This document shows, piece by piece, positions 46,660 through 55,696 of a stretch of 64,000 nucleotides of DNA. The first letter of the stretch is position 1. Each line of letters opens with the position of its first letter. Source of the stretch: Cladocopium goreaui (lineage: Eukaryota; Sar; Dinophyceae; Suessiales; Symbiodiniaceae); contig CAMXCT020003646.1 of the NCBI GenBank assembly GCA_947184155.2, forward strand, positions 375,028-439,027, written 5' to 3'. The position numbers and the translations under genes are program-made. A model generated the notes under the pieces. It was given only the letters and a program-made list of their open reading frames with translations, did no database searches and had not been told where the DNA came from.

Positions 46660-48513
46660 CCTTTTTTCCCCCGATTGGCAGCCTCCCATGCCTTCTGCCC
46701 TCAGCCGCGCCATGGCCCAAGTGACATGGCAAGTATCGTTGCGGGCCGAGTCTTTCCCAGCGTTTTTCCAGCGTCCCAGCTGCGCACGGTACGATTTTTA
46801 AGAACCAATCAGGAAATATTTGAGAATCACCTACCAATATCTACCAACGATTTTCAAGATGGCAAGATGGCAAGTCGTTGAACTTTTCGAAACCAACAAT
46901 TGATATTTCCATATATTTCCAGCAATCAGCCAGTAGTTGAGTCCAAATTTGGGGATATCACTATGCAAGCGCGAATCAGAACCCGTGGCATCAAACCAAT
47001 TACAGTATATATGTGATGGGAACCTACCCTACAGCATATGATTGATCAACAAAGTTGCGGAATATGACTTGTCCAGAGATAGGCATGCATAAGCTCCGTA
47101 AAGGCTCCACAAAGTCTGGACCTGAAGCATAAGGCATGTCAAAAGAATTGTCCTTTGATGACAAGTCTGGGTTTAGTCGCACACTTGGTATCAATGGAGC
47201 TGATCCAAATGAAAAAACAAAACCTCTCGCAACCAAGCATCTGCTGGCAGCAGCCCTGTTTGGCACCATCATGCAGGCCATGCAGGCGGGGGGTTGCCTC
47301 GAACACATCAAGCTCCTCTAACAGGAAATCCACAAGAAAACTTGGATGCAACATCATTCTGAAATTAAATTGCAGAATGAAATGGATAAATCTGCGAGGC
47401 GCTGGGGGCATTCTCCATGGCCACTGTGTTTTTGTGCGGAGTTCAGCTCTGAATGTACAGCTGGTCAACTCTTCTTTAAGAGCCGCTAACTTTATGCAAC
47501 AGCTGCCCTTTGGCCATGCTGACCCATGCTGCTCTGATTGTCAGAGGCAAGGAATTTGGCTCCAGGTTCTGTGGATCTCCGAAGTTCCCCTTGAGGAGCC
47601 AGAGTGGCCCAGTGCGATCCAAGAACAAACCCCATGCAGTTGAAACACCCAGGATCCCGTGCTCATCCACAGTCTGCACTCTGTTTGTCTGGATCGCACT
47701 TTTGGCCCTAGTATTGCTACATAAATCAAGCTAAACCTCAGTGCAAAGTCTGCATCTAAGTCTATATCTTCTTGGCCATTCGCATGATCGAATCCGTGAC
47801 AGATGCACAAGGCCGTTTGCAGGCATGCTGATCCCTGACATACAAGGCCTGCTGAGCTTCAGCAAAGGTGGGCCACTGACTCAGCTCGGGCCACACCTGC
47901 GGGGATTGATGGATTCCCTTTTTCATCAACCACTTCACTCCCCAGAAGCAGTCGGTCCCATGGGCCGCATCTTGACAGTCACCTTTGTCAGCTTCCACGT
48001 CCTTGGCGAAGAGCCTTAGTACCCAAAAAGATCAAGGTACCGAACCGTACCGAACGGTGTCGTCTGCGGGTTTGCCAACACAAACCGGGAAATGTGGAAC
48101 ACAATGGCAACAGTTGACTACTAGTTGACCACCAGGACTACCATATTGCATCATATTACTGCACCTCCACATCTGAATACGGAGTGTATTTGTGCTTTGT
48201 GGCCTTGGCTCCACATTGTGTTTGTGATGGCCACAGCTGCAGCGTGCTACATCTCCACTATTGCTGCTGTACCATATTACCGCAACATTGGTAGCCCAGC
48301 AACAGTTGGGAAGCTTGGGAGTGGCTCATGTAGCGCACATCCCAGGTGGCACCATCACCTTGCAGACCAGTCATCTTGGCATTGGTGAGAACGACAACTG
48401 GCAACAGGTCGCAGTACGTCCAAGTCACAGGTGCCGTGGTAGTCGGAGGGCATGACAAGGGAGCAGGGCGCAGGGCAACCCTGATGGTTGGCAAAGAAGG
48501 CTGCTTGAAACTC
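46660..48513 (-). CDS. multi-exon gene, Cys-containing, unrecognised
   Basis: Exons: 48513-48359 (EFQAAFFANHQGCPAPCSLV...), 48014-about 47800 (DCFWGVKWLMKKGIHQSPQV...), about 47675-47492 (TVDEHGILGVSTAWGLFLDR...), 47315-47224 (DVFEATPRLHGLHDGAKQGC), about 47129-47042 (CGAFTELMHAYLWTSHIPQL) and a candidate at about 46790-46660. Junctions 48359/48014, 47492/47315 and 47224/47129 agree in phase. Conserved-looking Cys and Trp residues suggest a compact domain. No known motif was identified. Its first exon is not found; the retrotransposon lies immediately upstream. Confidence 0.55.
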
Positions 48514-48679
48514 CTGCCAAATCTAAATCACAAATATATACATATCAAATAAAATTACATAGTTGTATTAGTTATATTTAAATATGTGTGTGCGCGTGTG
48601 CGTGTCATATGAATATATATATATATACATATATATATAGGATTATATGTGTGTGTGTGTATATGCGTATACATATATA

Positions 48680-49124
48680 TGATTGCGCTGTTCCTCACTC
48701 GCCTCACTCCTTTTGGCCAGACTGCGCGTTGCACTCAGCTTGTTTGAGAAAAGTTCTGCTGAACACTTGGAGTACATCCATTGCTTTGGATGGTAAACGG
48801 AAATTGCAGCAGTAACCACATCCCAACTTCAAAATGTCATCCCTTTAGGAGGTGGCTGGGGTGGTTGGAGGCCACTAGTTAGAACCCTTGAATATAAAGA
48901 CGGCCAACATGGATGCTCAATCGATAGACACTTCATCAAAGACCTGCAGAGCAGTGGGTATGATTGCGCTGTTCCTCACTCGCCTCACTCCTTTTGGCCA
49001 GACTGTGCGTTGCACTCAGCTTGTTTGAGAAAAGTTCTGCTGAACACTTGGAGTACATCCATTGCTTTGGATGGTAAACGGAAATTGCAGCAGTAACCAC
49101 ATCCCAACTTCAAAATGTCATCCC
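48680..49124 (-). repeat. split direct repeats B1, A2 and B2
   Basis: B1 (48961-49124) and B2 (48680-48843) are 164 bp each and differ by one base seen (ACTGTGCG versus ACTGCGCG). A2 (48872-48961) lies between them and abuts B1 directly (GTGGGTATGATTGCG). This junction is what an A-B joined circle would contain. Confidence 0.92.
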
Positions 49125-49131
49125 AAATCCC

Positions 49132-52100
49132 TTATCCTTTAAGGACCTGGGCCACCAAAGCTGCTATCTTGTCGGTCAGCTCGGTGGGGTAGGGCTGAGC
49201 GCGAAGGGTCCAAAAGACCCCTTTTTCGTCTCGTCCTGCCAGCCGCAAGTGTGGCCGTTTGGAACGTGAACAGTTGCTGTGAAAGGGTTGGCACTGTAAA
49301 GCAACAGAAGACAAATCCAAGTAGTTGAACAGCAACTGTGTGGGTTTACGCCATGGTTCGCCAAATTGACAATAGTCCAAATGAATAATGTGTGGTGAAT
49401 ATGTGCGTAAAAATCGCTGAATAGGAGGCATCAGCCATGCCACGCTCGACAATGGGTTCTCCAAGACATATGGTATTCGATACTTCTCACAGAGTCGCAG
49501 CAAACGAATAGTGAAATATAGCAGAGCATTACCAGTATCCACTTTGTTTTTGTCTGCAAAGGAAAGGTCAGGAAGGCCCCAAAGGTAGTCATCTGTACGA
49601 ATTGGACCTGGGCCTCTGCCATCCCACTTCCGTGCTCGTGAGAAAGAGGTGCAAGGCATACCACACCACACAAAAGACACTCTTCCAGTACGAACCAAAT
49701 TGAATAAACGATGTTCCAGTTTACTGTCCAAAACATTATGGAAAGGAGAAATGCATATATCAACAGGAAAAGCTTGTATGCCACGTTGCTGCAAGGATTT
49801 TGTGATACGTGCTGTACCCGCGAAAACTTCCAAACCAAAGCTATGAGGAAGACATGTACTTGTAGCTACATCTTGCGTTTCACCGCCACTCCGAAGCTTC
49901 GTGCTTGAACTTCTCCCTTGAAAGCTTTCTCCATGTTCCTTACTGACCATTGACAAAATGCCAAACCTCCTGGTAACAACTGGTTCATGAGCTGTTGAAT
50001 CTTGCCCACCTTCGTGTATCTGCGGACGCTGGCATCTGTTTGCCAACGCCCTCGGGCTTTGACTCCTTGGTAACTTCGTGTCCCTGCATTTAGATCCTCG
50101 GCTGCACCTCCGTGACGGAGTTGGTATGGATGGAGGTTGGGCACTCCCATCATGCTGGCTACTGTCACAAACTCCTTCCGATACTCCTCTGCACTGAAGT
50201 CGAACAGTCTTGAGTCCTTGCTCTTCCTCAACTTGGCCATCTGATGAAGCAGGGGACCCAACCATTTGCGATCCTTGGAGTCCAGGGGGATGCTGTTGTC
50301 GAAGATGCCCACTTTGTCGGGTCGCAGCTCGTCGAAAGGTCTTACCACTATGGCATACCATTGATACTGTTTCCCCCCTCCTTTGATCGGAGGGACTAGG
50401 CTCTTCACCGTCAGGTCTATCCCTTCCCCAGGCCTCATGTAGGTGTCGAAGTCCATGATCATCTTCAAAGCCTTCGTGCGATGGCCCCGATGCAGCATAG
50501 TCATCGCCATGCCAAACACCAAGACCATGGGGACTGGAATTCTGCTCTCGGGTGGAACCTCTTTTCTCCACCCCCTCAGTGCTTTCCGAGATCTCACCAT
50601 CTTCCCTTTCAAGGTGCAGTGATGATATTCTATGCTTGCAAGGATCTTTTCTCCCTCGTTCATGCCCTTTCCTTCTAGGTACAACTGATCCATAAATTCG
50701 GCCAAGTGGTCGTCTGTGGATTCGTTTGGAGGAAGCGGCAAACCTTCCGCCCTGCAGAAATTCTGAAACTTCTGGTAAGTAGCCCTTGACACTGAGCATC
50801 TCTCGAGGGTGGTCAGTCGACTCTGCTTGGCCAACGCTTCCGCCTCCAAGGACACTGCTCTTGCTTTCGCCATCACCCTCAAGGGTTTGTGAGCCTGACT
50901 GGCTCGAGTTTGCTCCCCCTTCACCTGAAGATTCTTTTGCTTCTGCTTGGTACTCTTCTGAATCACCTTGATCACACCTGGCGCCTTCAACACTCTCCCA
51001 GCTTTCGTCACCTTCTGCGTAGTTGCCAATCTCACCATCGGCTTGGGTTTGGACTGAACGCTTGGAGTATGCACATGGGGTTTGGTAAGCACCCGCTGCG
51101 ATCTGACCGCGGGACGGCCCATCTGCCACATTCCTCTCAGATGGAACCCATCTCACTCGAACAGAGAAGCCAGCGGCCAAACAAAGTGCTGAAAGTTGTT
51201 GCATACATCTCAACATCTTGAAGTTGCATGCTCGCCCTTTGTTTACCGCCATGCACAATGCGAAACTATCCAATAAAACCAGATGTCGTTGTCCCCTGGA
51301 TGAAGAACTCCTAGTCAACCTCTTAATAGCCAAAACTAAAGCTCTTCCCTCTTTCACTGTAATATGCTCACCAGTGTTAGACCAACGACCCATAAGTTTT
51401 GTTTGCCAAGCTGAAGGTTCGGTTACATCTAAAGGTACCTCTGGGAAATAGTTGTTGTAACTGTACATATCCTTAATATCACCCTCACTCTTTGAAGCCC
51501 TAGCAGTCCGCGGGTCTCCCACCACATCCAGTCCTTGGGCTCTCTCACGTGGTCGCCAAAGGCTGGGCTCAAGGTGCTTGAACCTCCAACGGTCCTGCCA
51601 GGATCCAAGCTCATGCACTCGGTCTTTCTCCAAGTGCCGTTGGCATACTCCATATCCTTCTGGACTAGAATCTGAGCATGATATAGTAGTACTCCATGGC
51701 CTTTTCATCTCTCCTACAAGCAATGGTACCAATCCAATAAAAGTGAGAACTTCTTGACGTTCCTTCTTGTTCAGAGGCCGTGGTATGGGAGCAGCTTCCA
51801 CATAGTCGTACAAGCTACGAAAAATGCACATGCCATATCGATTGATTGTACAAATAGTCATAGCGTGTCCTAAAAGACGTTGCAACACTACCCAATCCAC
51901 TGGTCCCTCCAAAAGGCTCTCGAAAGCAAGAATCACATTCCAAGCCCTGCTTGGAGTTGGCTTGACCTTGCCATTTTTGCCATCAATGATCCCACCAAGT
52001 GTGGGGAAAAAGGAACTAGCTTCTGCATCCTCATGCAAAGTAAAACCCAAACCAGTGAGATCCTCACACATGCGATCCTTTCCCCTCTGACAGCTCTCCT

Positions 52101-53352
52101 GATCAAGCGACATGCAATGCACGTTGTCACAATACGGCATCGCAGCAACCTGGCTTCCGAACAGCTTGGGTGAGGGGTATCCATCTAAAATCAATTGACT
52201 TCGATCACATTGGAGGGCTCGCAGTGCTGATTGTTCGTGCATCTTCTGGATGAGATAGAAGCTCCAAGAAAACCCCATAGGCAACACAGTAATACAAGGT
52301 GATATACGTCCAAACTCATTGCAAGTAAATTCATCACCAAAAATACTATGTGCTTCACTTGAAGTAATATCCGAGAGAAGGCAGAAAAAATTGGAGAACT
52401 CCGATGAAATCCTAGCAGCATAGAAGCAATCCTGTATATCTGACCCACTAACGAACAAAGTTTGATCCTTCTCCAACACCATCTCAGAAACCGCAGCTAA
52501 AGAACCAAGCTCGCAGTGTGGTGGCTCTTTGAATTGCAAGTTCACCTGCCTACAATCCAATATGAGTCGTTGTCTAGGACAAAGAGTATCACCAACAAGC
52601 TTGGGTTTCTTTGACACACTAAAAGCGCCAACTCGTCCCCTGCAGACTGAGGTAGTGCCAAGGATACCACATGAGTTCAAGTGTTTGAGAAAGGCAATGT
52701 AGGTAGGACGATGGGCAAGAGAGGGATCATTGTAAGGTTTTATTTTGTAAGCATCATCACAAATAGAGCTCCATGTGCTTGCGTCTTGTAACATCCAATG
52801 TTCAAAGTCATGTACCATCATCTCTAGCGGCCCCTCTAAGGATCCATCCAAATTGACACCCGCTACCGACCCCCTAGGTAAAGAGAGTTGGCTAAGCTGC
52901 ATGTCTACCACATCTCCAACTCCAACTTCAGGCTCACAATACCCTCCGCTGGATGCCCTGAGCGCCTGAAGGGCTCTTGAGCGGCTTGCTGCAGGAGGCG
53001 GAGCACCAAAGGCAGAGACACTTTCGACTATGCTTCTGATACACTCACGTTGACCTTGGGGAAGTGAAGATATGTTTGCAACCTCACCGCCACAAGGACC
53101 ACTCCTACCAAAGTAAAGTGAATTCATTGCACCGATGGCCATGTTCACACGCTCTCTGATGTGCTCACGACGATGCAATCTCTGTCGCACAGAAGAACAC
53201 GCTTGCCCAGCAATGTCCCCAGCCCCTTTGAGGGTGGGGAGAGGAAAGAGACTTCTTTGCCTCCCATCCTCACAGACCGGCTCATGAAAAATTCTGCTGC
53301 GCCACTTGCGAACCATCGCACAAAACTGAAGCCAGCTGTATGCACAAGGCAA
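49132..53352 (-). CDS. RT / RNase H / C5-cytosine methyltransferase polyprotein
   Basis: A single ORF of 1,406 codons. The first apparent start (ATG-like CCATGCGC context) needs checking; RT-like blocks begin at about residue 200: RLILDCRQVN, SDIQDCFYA, LPMGFSWSFY, and the catalytic box PYCDNVHC (about 430), where the usual second Asp of YxDD is Asn. RNase H-like residues follow (LLDSFALCMAVNKG ... VPSERNVADGPSR, about 670-740). Residues about 741-1162 are low-complexity Ser/Gly/Glu/Arg and are overprinted by the recombinase ORF. Residues about 1172-1406 form a C5-methyltransferase: motif I GLEVFAGTA, motif IV WCGMPCTSFS, motif VI ENP, motif VIII QFGEPWRKPTQL. It would methylate cytosine, perhaps on the element's own DNA. 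Confidence 0.88.
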   Translation of the reverse strand: MPCAYSWLQFCAMVRKWRSRIFHEPVCEDGRQRSLFPLPTLKGAGDIAGQACSSVRQRLHRREHIRERVNMAIGAMNSLYFGRSGPCGGEVANISSLPQGQRECIRSIVESVSAFGAPPPAASRSRALQALRASSGGYCEPEVGVGDVVDMQLSQLSLPRGSVAGVNLDGSLEGPLEMMVHDFEHWMLQDASTWSSICDDAYKIKPYNDPSLAHRPTYIAFLKHLNSCGILGTTSVCRGRVGAFSVSKKPKLVGDTLCPRQRLILDCRQVNLQFKEPPHCELGSLAAVSEMVLEKDQTLFVSGSDIQDCFYAARISSEFSNFFCLLSDITSSEAHSIFGDEFTCNEFGRISPCITVLPMGFSWSFYLIQKMHEQSALRALQCDRSQLILDGYPSPKLFGSQVAAMPYCDNVHCMSLDQESCQRGKDRMCEDLTGLGFTLHEDAEASSFFPTLGGIIDGKNGKVKPTPSRAWNVILAFESLLEGPVDWVVLQRLLGHAMTICTINRYGMCIFRSLYDYVEAAPIPRPLNKKERQEVLTFIGLVPLLVGEMKRPWSTTISCSDSSPEGYGVCQRHLEKDRVHELGSWQDRWRFKHLEPSLWRPRERAQGLDVVGDPRTARASKSEGDIKDMYSYNNYFPEVPLDVTEPSAWQTKLMGRWSNTGEHITVKEGRALVLAIKRLTRSSSSRGQRHLVLLDSFALCMAVNKGRACNFKMLRCMQQLSALCLAAGFSVRVRWVPSERNVADGPSRGQIAAGAYQTPCAYSKRSVQTQADGEIGNYAEGDESWESVEGARCDQGDSEEYQAEAKESSGEGGANSSQSGSQTLEGDGESKSSVLGGGSVGQAESTDHPREMLSVKGYLPEVSEFLQGGRFAASSKRIHRRPLGRIYGSVVPRRKGHERGRKDPCKHRISSLHLEREDGEISESTEGVEKRGSTREQNSSPHGLGVWHGDDYAASGPSHEGFEDDHGLRHLHEAWGRDRPDGEEPSPSDQRRGETVSMVCHSGKTFRRAATRQSGHLRQQHPPGLQGSQMVGSPASSDGQVEEEQGLKTVRLQCRGVSEGVCDSSQHDGSAQPPSIPTPSRRCSRGSKCRDTKLPRSQSPRALANRCQRPQIHEGGQDSTAHEPVVTRRFGILSMVSKEHGESFQGRSSSTKLRSGGETQDVATSTCLPHSFGLEVFAGTARITKSLQQRGIQAFPVDICISPFHNVLDSKLEHRLFNLVRTGRVSFVWCGMPCTSFSRARKWDGRGPGPIRTDDYLWGLPDLSFADKNKVDTGNALLYFTIRLLRLCEKYRIPYVLENPLSSVAWLMPPIQRFLRTYSPHIIHLDYCQFGEPWRKPTQLLFNYLDLSSVALQCQPFHSNCSRSKRPHLRLAGRDEKGVFWTLRAQPYPTELTDKIAALVAQVLKG
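49866..51131 (-). CDS. overlapping tyrosine recombinase
   Basis: 421 codons in a different minus-strand frame, wholly inside the RT/methyltransferase ORF. The N-terminal part is Lys/Arg/Gln-rich and Pro-containing; a core-binding-like region follows. Catalytic landmarks are an Arg in TYMRPGEG (about 231), YQLRHGG (the HxxR-type box, about 345), a Trp in RGRW and the nucleophile Tyr in RRYTK (about 371). It would integrate a circular DNA copy by strand exchange, explaining the lack of target duplication. Expression must use frameshifting, reinitiation or a separate transcript; none is evident from sequence. Confidence 0.88.
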   Translation of the reverse strand: MWQMGRPAVRSQRVLTKPHVHTPSVQSKPKPMVRLATTQKVTKAGRVLKAPGVIKVIQKSTKQKQKNLQVKGEQTRASQAHKPLRVMAKARAVSLEAEALAKQSRLTTLERCSVSRATYQKFQNFCRAEGLPLPPNESTDDHLAEFMDQLYLEGKGMNEGEKILASIEYHHCTLKGKMVRSRKALRGWRKEVPPESRIPVPMVLVFGMAMTMLHRGHRTKALKMIMDFDTYMRPGEGIDLTVKSLVPPIKGGGKQYQWYAIVVRPFDELRPDKVGIFDNSIPLDSKDRKWLGPLLHQMAKLRKSKDSRLFDFSAEEYRKEFVTVASMMGVPNLHPYQLRHGGAAEDLNAGTRSYQGVKARGRWQTDASVRRYTKVGKIQQLMNQLLPGGLAFCQWSVRNMEKAFKGEVQARSFGVAVKRKM

Positions 53353-53377
53353 TCAACAAAGGGGACCCCCAGTTGGC

Positions 53378-54562
53378 CTACTTGGCCTGGCCCCCTCCGC
53401 CTTTTGGCTCGGCTTTCGGGGGCTGAAAAGGCTTGCCACCACGACCCTTTCCTTTGTATTCACCTTGCTTGCGGCGCTCTTTCATGATCATGCTTTCTTG
53501 ATGCATTCGATCAGCAACGTGTTTGACCAACTCGGGCACGACAATCGCTCCACCAGGTCGGTGAGTGGTCCCCATATAGTGGTCGGAACCTTCATACGAT
53601 GGAGCACTGGGGTTATACGAATGTGCATCTGCCAACAGCTGTCGCCTTCGAACAAGGAGCTCAAATGATGCTAGATTGCAGATGTTGAGAGAATCATATC
53701 CCACAGCTAAGTCGATTGCTCGAGCCAACACTTCATCCTCGTGGATAGCACGATCACCATCCGGAATTTTGGATTGCTGCACCCAAGCAAGGTGCTGTCC
53801 GAAGGCTGATTCAGACACACTGCATACTGCCTTAAGGTAAGGCAGTGTGGTGCGTGGTTCCAGTGGGAAGTCCTCGAATTCCACCTGGGCCATCTCAAGC
53901 ACCGTGTCCTTGAACTGCCTGGATCTGCTTCCATTCACTCCGAACTTCACTTCCAGAGTGCGAACATCATCACATGCACTGATGTCTTCTCCTTCAAGTG
54001 CTTCACTTTTTCTAGCCAACTCAATCCTTTTCTCACAAAAGCTGCCAATGCTGTCAACTGGGGTCTGGTAGATCAAAGTGGGACGGGCGTTCCCTTCACC
54101 ATCTTCTATCTGAGCTAGCCCATACGAACCATCTTGAAGAAAACCTGCTGGAGGTACTATCTGCTCTCCAATGCGTTTACCCGGTAGCCACTCCGCCAGA
54201 ACCCAAACGACCTGGTTTGGTGCAGGGGCAGCCGCAACTGCCAAGCCAAGTCTCAATCGCTCAGCTTCGACCGCTCTCCTGCCAGCAGTGAGAATGGCAT
54301 TGAGCTGAGCAACCGTAAGTGGGGCAAAACCATAAACTTCTCCTGGAACAACCCCATGCGGCAATGAGCCATCATCCGGCCCGATGTGGAATCCCACCAA
54401 TTCTGGGTTTGATCCATCCAGTGTCTCAATGTATTCGTCTCCATCGGGGGTACGAATCAAGTGGTCAAACCCTTGAATGTGCCCCAAAACCAGACGGGTG
54501 TGAACGCAAGGAGGAGCCTCCCCATAATTGAGGTAACACAACTGCCCTGCTTGCAGAGCCAT
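53378..54562 (-). CDS. Gag-like ORF
   Basis: About 394 residues from the ATG at 54562 (MALQAGQLCYLNYGE) to a TAA-type stop at 53378. The C-terminus is basic and Gly/Lys-rich (KGKGRGGKPFQPPKAEPKGG), suitable for nucleic-acid binding, and the centre is helical. There is no zinc knuckle. Position before the RT ORF and the basic tail support a Gag role; the sequence is not otherwise recognised. Confidence 0.7.
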   Translation of the reverse strand: MALQAGQLCYLNYGEAPPCVHTRLVLGHIQGFDHLIRTPDGDEYIETLDGSNPELVGFHIGPDDGSLPHGVVPGEVYGFAPLTVAQLNAILTAGRRAVEAERLRLGLAVAAAPAPNQVVWVLAEWLPGKRIGEQIVPPAGFLQDGSYGLAQIEDGEGNARPTLIYQTPVDSIGSFCEKRIELARKSEALEGEDISACDDVRTLEVKFGVNGSRSRQFKDTVLEMAQVEFEDFPLEPRTTLPYLKAVCSVSESAFGQHLAWVQQSKIPDGDRAIHEDEVLARAIDLAVGYDSLNICNLASFELLVRRRQLLADAHSYNPSAPSYEGSDHYMGTTHRPGGAIVVPELVKHVADRMHQESMIMKERRKQGEYKGKGRGGKPFQPPKAEPKGGGGQAK

Positions 54563-54570
54563 GCCCACTA

Positions 54571-54918
54571 GCCAGTGATGGCCAACCCACGGGCTGCTCC
54601 GTGGACTCCTTGGCCCTTACTTTTGCCCTTGATGTTCACCTGAAATTCTCTAGCGGTCCCCGATGAACTTTCCCGTAAAGTAACCTTGCAAACCAAAGCC
54701 ACGTTACTCAGAACCACCACCGTAACCACCGCAATTGCCAGAAGGATCCCCCACAAAGAGCTGCTCTGGCCAGAAACGTTGTGCTCCACGATGGGGGCAC
54801 CACTCCACTGGCACTGGCAGTGACAAGCTGGAGGATCTACCTTAGCCTCACTCTGGCCTCGAAGCCAGAAACCAGCTGAAAAGCCAACCAGCCCTGCAAT
54901 GGCGTGCCACTGGTCCAT
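54571..54918 (-). CDS. small transmembrane ORF of the retrotransposon
   Basis: 116 residues from ATG (MDQWHAIAGLVGFSAGFW) to a TAG at 54570-54568. It has a short N-terminal hydrophobic stretch, a Cys/His patch (PPACHCQCQW), and a strong membrane segment LWGILLAIAVVTVVVLSNVA, then a basic/Gly tail. It begins 13 bp inside repeat A1, and the next ORF starts 6 bp after its stop, so the two are likely translated from one RNA. No family is recognised; a membrane-located product upstream of Gag is unusual for this order. Confidence 0.65.
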
Positions 54919-54930
54919 AGCACGGGAATC

Positions 54931-55020
54931 CCACTAGTTAGAACCCTTGAATATAAAGACGGCCAACATGGATGCTCAATCGATAGACACTTCATCAAAG
55001 ACCTGCAGAGCAGTGGGTAT
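54931..55020 (-). repeat. split direct repeat A1
   Basis: 90-bp terminal repeat (plus-strand CCACTAGTTAGAACCC ... GCAGTGGGTA) nearly identical to A2 at 48872-48961. It is the 5' end of the element. Confidence 0.92.
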
Positions 55021-55696
55021 ATATATATATGTATATATCCAAAGCTGTCATGACAATTATGACAGTCCAAAAGCCACAGGCAGCTGTGTCCACCTGTGGC
55101 AGCCAGTCCTCGAAGGTGGAGGATGGTAGCAGTCCTGCTGCCGGCCTTGGTTACCCGTAATCAAACATGGCTGGAAAGTCACCCATTTGTACATGATTTT
55201 CCTATTAATTTCAGGAGCCTAAAATGGAGGTACTGTACCATATAAGATATATAAGGATATATAAGGCAAAAATTAAAGGAGGTTCCCTTACAAAGCCGTT
55301 GATTTTCCCCTATGAAGCTGGGCCGTTGAAAATGGGCATCCGATTTTCAGAAGCCACATCATGACATGACACTGCGCCAAGTTGCCATTGGCAAACCCCC
55401 ATTCGCTGTGCTTTTGTCATGGCCTCTGTCACCTTCGTATAGCACCCGTGCTGGCCATGCAAAACGCTGTGGCAGCTCTGATTTCCCACGTGGAACGGGA
55501 TCGAAGCTGAAGCTTCACGGACAGTATGGTCCCCATAACGGGTCCTGGACGACTGGGTCAATTAATATCAATCAACGAATGTCAATGAGAGGCCTATGAT
55601 GAGGCCAAAACATAAAATATATTAATTATTTTTTATTTTATCAGCATCCTCCAATTCCAATAGATATTCTAATAGCTACAGCCACTAGCCACTCCG

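Larger units (their letters stand above)
48680..55020 (-). mobile_element. tyrosine-recombinase retrotransposon with methyltransferase
   Basis: A complete-looking element of about 6.3 kb read on the minus strand. The order is repeat A1 (55020-54931), a small membrane ORF, a Gag-like ORF, a long RT/RNase H/cytosine-methyltransferase ORF with an overlapping tyrosine-recombinase ORF, then B1 (49124-48961), A2 (48961-48872), about 28 bp, and B2 (48843-48680). A-ORFs-B-A-B is the split-direct-repeat plan of Ngaro/PAT-type YR retrotransposons (order DIRS). The outer ends abut TA-rich DNA on both sides, with no target duplication, as expected for recombinase-mediated insertion of a circular intermediate. 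Confidence 0.92.
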
